A DNA stretch of 64,000 nt, from NCBI RefSeq assembly GCF_001665235.1, contig NZ_LZSC01000005.1, forward strand, positions 223,229 to 287,228, read 5' to 3'. Below the pieces are notes generated by a model, which ran no database searches, was not told where the DNA came from, and saw only the letters and a list, made by a program, of their open reading frames with translations. The DNA comes from Mycobacterium sp. 1100029.7 (lineage in GTDB: Bacteria; Actinomycetota; Actinomycetes; Mycobacteriales; Mycobacteriaceae). Both the position numbers and the translations under genes were made by a program. This document shows, one piece after another, positions 34,297 to 41,764 of the stretch (the stretch's first letter is position 1; each line of letters starts with the position of its first letter).

Positions 34297-35592
34297 TTAG
34301 CCCACCGCCGCAACGGAATCGGCCGTCGTGAACGACAGATGCAGCTCGCTCAACCCACGCAGGATGTAGGTCGGCTCGTAGGTGTAGCGGCGCTCGGCGG
34401 CCGGTCCGTGATGGGCTTCGTTGATTTCGATGTGCGGCATCCGGTCCAGAATGCGCTCGATGGAGACCCGCCCCTCGACGCGGGCCAGGGGGCCGCCGGG
34501 GCAGGAGTGCACACCGCGGGCAAACGCCATGTGCTCGCGAACGTTCTTGCGGCGCAGGTCGAACTCGTGGGGGTTCTCGAAGCGGCGTGGGTCGCGGTTG
34601 GCCGCCCCCGGCAGGATCATCACCACGGTGCCGGCGGGCAGGTCGACACCGCCGATGTTGGTGTCCTTGACGACCAGCCGCGAGTCGCTCTTGACCGGGC
34701 TCTCCATCCGCAGCGACTCCTCGATGAACCCGGGAATCAGGCTGCGGTCCTCGCGGATTTCGCGTTGGACATCCGGCCGGTCGCCCAGGGCCTGCAGCGC
34801 GGCGGACAGCAGCTTGGCCGTTGTCTCCTGGCCGGCAGCGAACAGGAAGGTGGCCGAACGCACCACCTCAATTACCGGCGGAGTCGATCCGTCCGGGTAC
34901 TTCGCCTCGGCGAGGAACGTCAGCACGTCGGCGCGCGGTTCGCGCCGACGCTCCTCGATGTAGTTGCAGAACTTCTCGTCGAGCCACTCCAGCGGGTTGA
35001 CTCCCACCGATTCGTGGTCCAGGGCCCCCACTCGTGCCTCCGGACGGTCGGCGCCGAGGACGACGCGGAACTCCTTGTGGTCGTCCTCCGGCACGCCGAG
35101 CAGGTCGGCGATCACCAAGGTGGCGAACGGCTTGGAGTATTCGGCGATGAATTCGCACTCACCGTTGTGCAGGAACTCGTCGAGCTGACGGTCGGCGAGC
35201 CGCCACATGAACTCCTCGTTCTGCTTCAACCGGCTCGGCGTCAGCAGCTTGGCCAGCACCGAGCGGGCCTTCGTGTGGTCCGGCGGATCCATGGTGACCA
35301 TGTGCTCGTTCATCGGGAAGTAGCTACGGTGCTCGTTGATCAGCGCGCCGATGTCGCCGCCCTCGGGCGTGAAGGGCAGCGGCGGGAACGGGCCACCGAG
35401 CGCGACGATGTTGGAGAAGGTCTCGGGGTCCTTGTAGATCTCGGTGGCTTCGGCGTAACCGGTGACGGCGACGACCCCGTGATGCGGCAGCCGCAACACC
35501 GGGTTCTGGCTACGCAGGTAGTCGAAGTAGGGGTGCGGGTCTGGGATCAGAGACGGATCGGTCAAGAAGTCGATCGACTCGTAGTTGCTCAT
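34297..35592 (-). CDS. Cytochrome P450
   Basis: This 431-aa P450 has an I-helix FAAGQETTAKL, EESLRMESPVKSDSR in the K-helix region, and the haem-binding FARGVHSCPGGPLAR. ATG 35592 is preferred over longer frames. The gene faces the COX4-like gene with 12 bp between the stops and is divergent from a TetR gene at 35769, the likely local regulator. No ferredoxin is adjacent; the donor could be the ferredoxin at 14539 or the Rieske protein at 2338 (inference). The CYP family is not assigned. Confidence 0.93.
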   Translation of the reverse strand: MSNYESIDFLTDPSLIPDPHPYFDYLRSQNPVLRLPHHGVVAVTGYAEATEIYKDPETFSNIVALGGPFPPLPFTPEGGDIGALINEHRSYFPMNEHMVTMDPPDHTKARSVLAKLLTPSRLKQNEEFMWRLADRQLDEFLHNGECEFIAEYSKPFATLVIADLLGVPEDDHKEFRVVLGADRPEARVGALDHESVGVNPLEWLDEKFCNYIEERRREPRADVLTFLAEAKYPDGSTPPVIEVVRSATFLFAAGQETTAKLLSAALQALGDRPDVQREIREDRSLIPGFIEESLRMESPVKSDSRLVVKDTNIGGVDLPAGTVVMILPGAANRDPRRFENPHEFDLRRKNVREHMAFARGVHSCPGGPLARVEGRVSIERILDRMPHIEINEAHHGPAAERRYTYEPTYILRGLSELHLSFTTADSVAAVG

Positions 35593-35768
35593 CGGATGTG
35601 CGTCTCCCTGGGCTGCGGTGACCGGTGATGTGCGGCGGCATGAGGTACCGCCCCCGATTTCGAAATCTGCTGAGCACCTGCTTAGCACGGCGGTAATGTC
35701 GTGGTCAAGGTCACAACGCCGTGCCGCGATACGATTCCCGTGGTCGGCAGACAGGACGGAGACGCGGT

Positions 35769-36470
35769 ATGACATCGGCCCGCAGGATCGGAGCGCCGGA
35801 CGCCAAGAACCGCGGCCTGCTGCTCGACGCGGCCGAACAGTTGATGATCGAAGAAGGCTACGCCGCAGTCACATCGCGCCGCCTGGCGAACAAGGCCGGA
35901 CTGAAACCCCAGCTGGTGCACTATTACTTCCGCACCATGGAAGAGCTGTTCCTCGAAGTCTTCCGCCGCCGCGGCGAGGAAGCGCTCGAGGTGCACGAGC
36001 TGCTGATGCAGTCGGCGCAGCCGCTGTGGGCGGTGTGGCGCTTCGGCACCGATCCGGCTTTCACCCGGATCTCGATGGAATTCATGGCGCTGGCCAACCA
36101 TCGCAAGGAGATGCGGGCCGAAATCGCTTACTACGCACAACGATTCCGCGAGCAGCAACGCCAGGCAGTGACCGATGCGCTGCAACGCTATGGGGTGGAC
36201 AACGCCGAGATGCCGCCGGTGGTGTTCACCGTGCTGATGTCGAGCCTGTCGCGTTTCCTGGTGCTCGAGCAGGCGGTGGGGATTTCCGCCGGTCACGCGG
36301 AGACGGTGGAACTGGTCGAAAGTTACCTACGGCGTTGGGAAGGCGAACCTCAACCCGTCCCGGGGATACCGGATACCTGGGTGGTTCACCAGTTCCGCAA
36401 CGAGCAGAGCACGCCTTTGGGGCCATCCTTGGATACGACGACGGCGCCGTCCACCGCCAAATCACAATGA
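35769..36470 (+). CDS. TetR-family transcriptional regulator
   Basis: This 233-aa protein has a TetR DNA-binding domain (AAEQLMIEEGYAAVTSRRLANKAGLKPQLVHYYFRTMEELF, about residues 19-57, whose HTH is in the second half) and an all-helical ligand domain. ATG 35769 follows a GGACGGAGA. It is divergent from the P450 at 35592. The last 85 bp overlap the 3' end of the convergent secreted-protein gene. Its C-terminal tail (STPLGPSLDTTTAPSTAKSQ) is low in complexity and lies in the overlap. Confidence 0.92.
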   Translation: MTSARRIGAPDAKNRGLLLDAAEQLMIEEGYAAVTSRRLANKAGLKPQLVHYYFRTMEELFLEVFRRRGEEALEVHELLMQSAQPLWAVWRFGTDPAFTRISMEFMALANHRKEMRAEIAYYAQRFREQQRQAVTDALQRYGVDNAEMPPVVFTVLMSSLSRFLVLEQAVGISAGHAETVELVESYLRRWEGEPQPVPGIPDTWVVHQFRNEQSTPLGPSLDTTTAPSTAKSQ

Positions 36471-36829
36471 AGCCCCGGCGTGCCGGGCTCGGTTCCCGTG
36501 CTCGCCACCACCATCGCGTAGGCGTCAGGATTCGACATATCCAAATCGAAGCTCCACGGCTTACCGGGGCCGAGATCGACGTCGATGTGCGGTGTGAACG
36601 AGTAAGGGTTGTGGCTGTAATCGGAGAATTTCGCCGGCTGCTGGTCCAGGTAATAGATGTCGGTGTAGATCGGATTCTGCGCGGTCACGGTGTACCTGAC
36701 GTGATGCATGACCCCGTCGGGGTCGGCGTGGGCGCGTTCGGTGCTCACCACCACACCGGCACCGACCAGCAGCCCCGCCACGGTCATCGCCGATCCGATG
36801 CCCAGCAGTCTGTGCGCGCTGCTACTCAT
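36386..36829 (-). CDS. Secreted or membrane-anchored protein, MmpS-like fold possible
   Basis: This 147-aa protein has an N-terminal hydrophobic signal or anchor (about residues 11-32, ending in ERAHADPDG) and a beta-rich domain. HHVRYTVTAQNPIYTDIYYLDQQP resembles the beta-strand pattern of MmpS-like proteins. A Cys pair (LHCDL and VLCSL) near the C-terminus probably forms a disulfide, which supports the reading of the 3' end. It overlaps the echA stop by 4 bp, so it is co-transcribed with echA, and it overlaps the TetR 3' end by 85 bp on the other strand. Confidence 0.75.
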   Translation of the reverse strand: MSSSAHRLLGIGSAMTVAGLLVGAGVVVSTERAHADPDGVMHHVRYTVTAQNPIYTDIYYLDQQPAKFSDYSHNPYSFTPHIDVDLGPGKPWSFDLDMSNPDAYAMVVASTGTEPGTPGLHCDLAVDGAVVVSKDGPKGVLCSLRNW

Positions 36830-37572
36830 ATCGCTCCTCCGGCGGTCGGGCGTGGCTTGGCGTTTCGGTTCATTACCCGTTCTGCTGCCTGCCAGTGCGC
36901 GTCGGCAACCCATAATTGTGCAAAGGATGCTATCGCCTCATCAGGCGAAACACCGCTGATTACGCGTTTTATCTCGGCGGCCGGCTGTCGGGCGAGCGAG
37001 GTGGCAATCGAACGCCAGCCCTCTTCGAACGAGGCGCGCGGCAACACCACGTCCACCAGCCCGATGCGCTCGGCCTCGGCGGCGTCGACGGTCTTGCCGC
37101 TGCCGGCCAGCAGCAGCGCTCTACTCTTTCCGACCAAGGCGGCCAGTCTTTCCGCGCCGCCCCAGGCGGGCATGATCTCCAGCGTCACCTGATTGAACGC
37201 AATCTTGATGTCGCTCGCGGCGACCCGGATGTCGGCAGCCACGGCCACTTCGGCGCCACCGCCGAGGGCGTGGCCGTTGAGTGCGGCGATCACCGGTGCG
37301 GGGAAGTTCGCCAGTTGATCGCAGATCGCGCGCATCCGCTTTGCCATCGCCGCGGCATCCTCGACGGTCCGCAGCGTGCTCAGCTCCTTGAGGTCACCGC
37401 CCGACACAAACGCCCGGTCGCCGGCGCCCCGGATCACCAACGCCTGGGCGCCCGCGGCCGCATCGAGTGCCTTCTCCAACTGGTCCATGGTGTCGAGCGC
37501 GATCGCGTTGCGCGCGTGGGGGCGGTCGATGGTGAGTACCGCCAGCCCGTTGTCGAGCTCCAAATCCAGCAT
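36826..37572 (-). CDS. Enoyl-CoA hydratase/isomerase family protein
   Basis: This 248-aa crotonase-fold protein has RAFVSGGDLKEL and ALNGHALGGGAEVAVAAD, which form the two oxyanion-hole segments. NQVTLEIMPAWGGAERLA holds the catalytic Glu region. It probably hydrates an unsaturated acyl-CoA made by a FadE. ATG 37572 heads a two-gene operon with the secreted protein. Two operator-like repeats lie 26-63 bp upstream. It is divergent from the lipoprotein gene at 37680. Confidence 0.9.
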   Translation of the reverse strand: MLDLELDNGLAVLTIDRPHARNAIALDTMDQLEKALDAAAGAQALVIRGAGDRAFVSGGDLKELSTLRTVEDAAAMAKRMRAICDQLANFPAPVIAALNGHALGGGAEVAVAADIRVAASDIKIAFNQVTLEIMPAWGGAERLAALVGKSRALLLAGSGKTVDAAEAERIGLVDVVLPRASFEEGWRSIATSLARQPAAEIKRVISGVSPDEAIASFAQLWVADAHWQAAERVMNRNAKPRPTAGGAI

Positions 37573-37598
37573 TCGTCTTTGCTCCTCGAAGAGCCGTT

Positions 37599-37635
37599 GA
37601 TATTGGCATTCTCGTGCGGCGAGAATAACATCATC
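37599..37635. promoter_or_regulatory. Tandem operator candidates before echA
   Basis: Two matches to GAGAAT-N3-ATTCTC lie side by side: GATATTGGCATTCTC (37599-37613) and GAGAATAACATCATC (37621-37635), each 10 of 12. Their inner arms ATTCTC and GAGAAT also form a perfect 6-bp inverted repeat around a 7-bp spacer. The first begins 27 bp upstream of the echA start. Confidence 0.4.
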
Positions 37636-37679
37636 GCTGCAGGCTGAACGCGTTTGTCAATCAAGAATAGAGGTCGTCA

Positions 37680-38105
37680 GTGCCGAACCGATTCGTCGCG
37701 GCAGGCGCCGCGATGCTCGCCCTAGCCGGCCTTGCCGCCTGCACTCCCAAGCCGCAGTCTCCGGTTTCTGGCTCCGCGACCGTCACCGTCAACGGTGACG
37801 ATGCGCATATGAACGCCGTCAAGTGCACTCAGATGGACTGGTTTCAAACGATCCACATCGGCGGCGACTTCGCGAAGGCGACGATCGTGGTCGATCAGCG
37901 CTCGCTGCCAGCCACCGCGACCTCGGTACACATCCAGAATTTGGGCGGCTTCACCGGCCAGTACTCGAAAGGCGACGGCAGTGACGCCGCCGACATGAGC
38001 GTGAGCGGGGACAGATTCACGATCACCGGCACCGCCAACGGATACAAGACCGACAAACCGAACGAACCCGCGTCCGCCCGATTCAAAATCGTCGCGACCT
38101 GCTGA
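37680..38105 (+). CDS. LpqH-like (19-kDa family) lipoprotein
   Basis: This 141-aa lipoprotein has a signal peptide and lipobox LAAC (Cys21). The mature domain carries SGSATVTVNGDDAHMNAVKC and a C-terminal Cys, as in the LpqH 19-kDa antigen family (small beta-sandwich, one disulfide). It starts at a GTG. It would be anchored in the cell envelope. There is no clear operon partner; the amidohydrolase gene follows 125 bp later with its own operator-like site. Confidence 0.82.
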   Translation: MPNRFVAAGAAMLALAGLAACTPKPQSPVSGSATVTVNGDDAHMNAVKCTQMDWFQTIHIGGDFAKATIVVDQRSLPATATSVHIQNLGGFTGQYSKGDGSDAADMSVSGDRFTITGTANGYKTDKPNEPASARFKIVATC

Positions 38106-38193
38106 TCGCGGCACGGTCCTGACGGCGGAGTAGACGGCCCGTTGCCGGGAGTGTCATGCACCACTGGGGGCACGTTGCGGCGGAGGGCTCCGA

Positions 38194-38208
38194 GAGAATA
38201 GTATTCTC
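38194..38208. promoter_or_regulatory. Candidate operator, perfect palindrome GAGAAT-N3-ATTCTC
   Basis: GAGAATAGTATTCTC has the same arms and spacer length as the site at 8864, and ends 22 bp before the ATG of the amidohydrolase-ligase operon. It also contains TATTCT as a possible -10. The two perfect sites 29 kb apart are the core evidence for a shared regulon. Confidence 0.6.
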
Positions 38209-38230
38209 ACAAATTGCAAAGGAGGATCTC

Positions 38231-39421
38231 ATGGGCCAGTTGTCGCACAAGGTGGACGTCCCGTTCCCGATCTTTGACGCGGATAATCATCTCTACGAGC
38301 CACCGGAGGCGCTGACCAAGTTCCTGCCCAAGGAGTACAAGGACTACGTCCAGTACGTGCAGATCAACGGGCGCACCAAAATCGCGATCCGGGGCCAGAT
38401 CAGCAACTACATTCCCAACCCGACCTTCGAGGTCGTCGCCCGACCGGGCGCCTGGGAGGAGTACTTCAAGTACGGCAACCCGGACGGCAAGAGCAAGCGC
38501 GAACTGTTCGGTGAGCCGATGCGCGCGATTCCGGCGTTCTTCGAGCCCGGCCCCCGCCTGGAGACGATGAACGAGCTGGGCCTGGACAAGACGCTGATGT
38601 TCCCGACCTTGGCCAGCCTCCTGGAGGAGCGGCTGCGAGACGATCCGCTCGCGATCCACGTTCTGGTCCACGCGCTGAACGAATGGCTGGACGAGGTCTG
38701 GGGCTTCAACTACCAGAATCGCATCTTCACCACACCGGTCATCACCCTGCCGATCGTCGAGAAGGCGATCGAGGAACTGGAGTGGGCGGTCAAGCGTGGC
38801 GCCCGCGCCATCCTGGTTCGCCCGGCGCCGGTTCCCGGCTTCCGTGGCCCGCGGTCGTTCGCGGTGCCCGAGTTCGACCCGTTCTGGGAGCGGGTCGTCG
38901 AGCACGACGTGCTGGTGGGCATGCACTCCAGCGACAGCGGCTACTCCCGGTACACCTCCGAGTGGGACGGTGCCGACCAGGAGATGCTGCCGTTCCAGAC
39001 CAACGCGATGGGCATCCTCAACGAATGGCGGCCGATCCAGGATTCGGTGGGCTCGTGGGTGATTCACGGCGCGCTCTACCGCCACCCCAAGCTGAAGGTC
39101 GCCATCGTCGAGGCCGGCTCGAAGTGGATGACCCCGCTGCTGGACGGCCTGGCGGAGGTATTCCGCAAGGCGCCGGAGGCGTTCCCGAGCGACCCGGTCG
39201 AGATGGTCAAGAATCGGATTCACGTCAGCCCGTTCTTCGAGGACGGCATCGACGATCTGGTCAACCTCGTCGGTGTCGACCAGGTGCTGTACGGCTCGGA
39301 CTGGCCGCACCCCGAGGGGCTGGCGGAGCCGACCTATTACATCGAGGCGCTGTCGCACCTGTCCGCTGAGGACCAGGCAAAGATCATGGGCGGCAACCTC
39401 GGTCGACTCGTCACGGTGTGA
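38231..39421 (+). CDS. Amidohydrolase family 2 protein
   Basis: This 396-aa amidohydrolase-2 protein has metal motif IFDADNHLYEPPEA (D-x-N-H form), central VGMHSSDSG, a late VEAGSKWMTPLLDGL, and LYGSDWPHPEG with the conserved Asp. The first motif has Asn between Asp and His. The ATG follows GGAGGATCTC. It is the first gene of a three-gene operon with an acyl-CoA ligase and an unknown protein. It is a third member of this family in the window, distinct from the pair at 2738 and 3925. The substrate is unknown. Confidence 0.9.
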   Translation: MGQLSHKVDVPFPIFDADNHLYEPPEALTKFLPKEYKDYVQYVQINGRTKIAIRGQISNYIPNPTFEVVARPGAWEEYFKYGNPDGKSKRELFGEPMRAIPAFFEPGPRLETMNELGLDKTLMFPTLASLLEERLRDDPLAIHVLVHALNEWLDEVWGFNYQNRIFTTPVITLPIVEKAIEELEWAVKRGARAILVRPAPVPGFRGPRSFAVPEFDPFWERVVEHDVLVGMHSSDSGYSRYTSEWDGADQEMLPFQTNAMGILNEWRPIQDSVGSWVIHGALYRHPKLKVAIVEAGSKWMTPLLDGLAEVFRKAPEAFPSDPVEMVKNRIHVSPFFEDGIDDLVNLVGVDQVLYGSDWPHPEGLAEPTYYIEALSHLSAEDQAKIMGGNLGRLVTV

Positions 39422-40935
39422 CGCCGGCCAGTCAACCCGAACCGGCCAATCCGACCCGGGCGGCGACGATGCAGGACGTGAAGCGTCCTGAGGAGGAACC
39501 GCCCAATCCGACCTGGCAGACCATCCCCGAGATGGTCTTGAGCGCAGCGGACCGCTTCGGCGACGCGGAAGCAGTCGTCGACGGTCCGCTGCGCTTCACA
39601 TTTGCCGAGATCGTCCAGCGAATCCGTTGCGCGGCAGGTGCATTCGCCGAACTCGGGGTCGAAAAGGGTGATCGGGTCGCGGTGTGGGCGCCCAACTCGG
39701 CCGAGTGGATCATCGCGGCCTTCGGACTGCTGACCGCGGGCGGTGTGCTGGTGCCGGTCAACACGCGCTTCAAGACCGAGGAAGCCGGCGACATCATCGC
39801 GCGCAGCGGTGTGAAAGCCGTTCTGGTGCAAAAAGGATTCCTCGGCCAGGACTACGTAGCACCCGCCGGGACGCCGGTCATCGACGTGAAGTCGGACTTT
39901 CTTTCCAGCGGTTCCCCGTTCGAGCGGACGGTGAGCGGCAGCGACATCTCGGACATCATCTTCACATCGGGCACCACCGGGCGCCCGAAGGGCGCGATGA
40001 TGAATCATCGCCAGACACTGCGAATGTACGAGGAATGGGCGACGCTCGCGGATTTACGCGCAGGCGACCGCTACCTGCAGATCAACCCGTACTTCCACAC
40101 GTTCGGCTTGAAGGCGGGACTCGTCACGTCCTTCCTGCGCGGCGCGACGATGCTGCCCGTCGCCGCATTCGACGTCGACAACGTCGTGGAACTCATTGCT
40201 CGCGAACGCATCACGATGCTGCCCGGACCGCCCACGCTGTACCACTCGCTGCTGACGGTCCGCGACAAGTCCAAGCTGGCGACGCTACGGGCCGGCGTGA
40301 CGGGTGCCGCGGACATTCCTGTCGAGTTGGTCCGTCGCATCCACGATGAATTGCCGTTCCAGACGTTGATGACCGGTTACGGGCTCACCGAGGCGGGCAA
40401 CGTCACGCTGTCGTTGCCCGGTGATTCGTTCGAGGATGTCGCCACCACCGCGGGTGTGCCGTGCGACGGGGTCGACGTGCACATCGCCGGGGACGGCGAA
40501 GTGCTGGTCCGCGGGTACGGCGTCATGCAGGGCTACCTCGACGACCCCGCGGCCACCACCCAAGCGATCGACGCCGAGGGTTGGCTGCACACCGGAGACT
40601 TGGGAACCTTCACCGAGACGGGAAGGCTGCGCATCGTCGGGCGCAAGAAGGACATGTTCATTGTCGGCGGCTTCAACGCCTACCCCGCTGAAATCGAAGG
40701 CTTTCTGCTCAGCCACCCGGCCGTCGCGCAGGCGGCGGTGATCGGTGTCCCCGACGAGCGTCTCGGCCAGGTGGGCAAGGCCTTCATTGTTCTCAATGGC
40801 GAGGTGGCCGCCGACGAATTGATCGACTGGTGCCGTGAGCGCATGGCCGGATTCAAAGTGCCGCGCGCGGTACAGTTCCTTGATTCACTTCCGCTCAACG
40901 CGACGGGGAAGGTGATGAAGGACCAGCTTCGATGA
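39418..40935 (+). CDS. Acyl-CoA synthetase (FadD-type)
   Basis: This 505-aa ANL-superfamily ligase has P-loop FTSGTTGRPKGAMM (about residues 182-195), GYGLTEAGN, the hinge motif TGDLG, and RLRIVGRKKDMFIVGG followed by NAYPAEIE, and C-terminal NATGKVMKDQLR with the catalytic Lys. It activates a carboxylic acid to acyl-CoA with ATP. The GTG start overlaps the amidohydrolase stop by 4 bp. The short size and gene context suit a medium or cyclic acid rather than a long-chain fatty acid (inference). Confidence 0.93.
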   Translation: MTPASQPEPANPTRAATMQDVKRPEEEPPNPTWQTIPEMVLSAADRFGDAEAVVDGPLRFTFAEIVQRIRCAAGAFAELGVEKGDRVAVWAPNSAEWIIAAFGLLTAGGVLVPVNTRFKTEEAGDIIARSGVKAVLVQKGFLGQDYVAPAGTPVIDVKSDFLSSGSPFERTVSGSDISDIIFTSGTTGRPKGAMMNHRQTLRMYEEWATLADLRAGDRYLQINPYFHTFGLKAGLVTSFLRGATMLPVAAFDVDNVVELIARERITMLPGPPTLYHSLLTVRDKSKLATLRAGVTGAADIPVELVRRIHDELPFQTLMTGYGLTEAGNVTLSLPGDSFEDVATTAGVPCDGVDVHIAGDGEVLVRGYGVMQGYLDDPAATTQAIDAEGWLHTGDLGTFTETGRLRIVGRKKDMFIVGGFNAYPAEIEGFLLSHPAVAQAAVIGVPDERLGQVGKAFIVLNGEVAADELIDWCRERMAGFKVPRAVQFLDSLPLNATGKVMKDQLR

Positions 40936-41555
40936 ACAACGGCGAGATTCATTCGATGGTGATCGCGTCGGACTATCGGCTGCCCGATCCGAGCAGGGTG
41001 AAGCCCTTCCTCGAGCGCAACAAGAAGGCTCTCTCCGAGATCGGCGCGCACCACGTCCTGGTGTACACCTCGACGCACGACTACGGCCGCGTGTTGGTGA
41101 TGATCGGCGTGCACAGCCGCGAGCCGATCGTGGAATTGCTGCGATCGCGGGTCTTCTTCGACTGGTTCGACGAGGCTGGTGTCGAGGACATCCCGGCCGT
41201 TTTCGCCGGAGAGATCGTCGACAGGTTCATCCCGGCGCCGCCGTCGACCCCGGCGGTGCCCGGCGTCGTGGTGGCCGCCATCGCATCGGTCGACGATGTG
41301 CCGACATTGGTGGCGGGCGTCGGCAACGCGATGGACAGGTTCACTGCGGCCGGTATCCGAAAGACATGGGTATTCCAGGCTTTTGACGACAATCACGAAG
41401 TGTTGATCCTGCAGGAGTTCCCCGACGAACACAGCGCCCGGCAATGGATCGACCACCCCGACGCTGCGGCCCAGTGGATGTCGGGCGCGGGAGTGGGTCC
41501 GTACCCTCCGCTGTTCGTCGGCCAGTTCACCGACATCATGCGTATCGAGAGTTAA
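40932..41555 (+). CDS. Unknown protein with internal duplication (ABM-like halves)
   Basis: I do not recognise this 207-aa protein as a named family. The two halves look alike: the first (residues about 9-97) ends VFFDWFDEAGVEDIPAVFAGEIVDRF, the second (about 108-205) ends AAQWMSGAGVGPYPPLFVGQFTDIMRI, and both carry a central strand of VLVMIGV/VLILQEF type. This pattern suggests two fused dimeric alpha/beta-barrel (ABM/EthD-like) units. It overlaps the ligase gene by 4 bp and so belongs to the amidohydrolase-ligase operon. Confidence 0.75.
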   Translation: MNNGEIHSMVIASDYRLPDPSRVKPFLERNKKALSEIGAHHVLVYTSTHDYGRVLVMIGVHSREPIVELLRSRVFFDWFDEAGVEDIPAVFAGEIVDRFIPAPPSTPAVPGVVVAAIASVDDVPTLVAGVGNAMDRFTAAGIRKTWVFQAFDDNHEVLILQEFPDEHSARQWIDHPDAAAQWMSGAGVGPYPPLFVGQFTDIMRIES

Positions 41556-41571
41556 GTGGGCCGGCCGCTCG

Positions 41572-41757
41572 ATGTTCGTGTGCCTGTGTAACGGAGTCAC
41601 CAGTCATACGGTGTCCGACGTCGTCGAGGCCGGCGCGTCGACCACCAAGGACGTCGCCAAAGCCTGTGGGGCAGGCGCCGACTGTGGCCGCTGCCGGCGA
41701 ACGATTCAGGCCATACTCAAATCGTCGAAGCCGGACGAAACTCGACGTCCCATCTAA
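41572..41757 (+). CDS. bfd: Bacterioferritin-associated ferredoxin-like [2Fe-2S] protein (Bfd family)
   Basis: This 61-aa protein has the BFD [2Fe-2S] pattern: CLCNGVT with C-x-C at residues 4-6 and CGAGADCGRC, whose second pair is C-x2-C. Bfd delivers electrons to bacterioferritin for iron release, but no bacterioferritin gene is in the window. It lies between the operon ending at 41555 and the convergent pdc gene (7 bp between stops). Confidence 0.85.
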   Translation: MFVCLCNGVTSHTVSDVVEAGASTTKDVAKACGAGADCGRCRRTIQAILKSSKPDETRRPI

Positions 41758-41764
41758 CGCCGAT

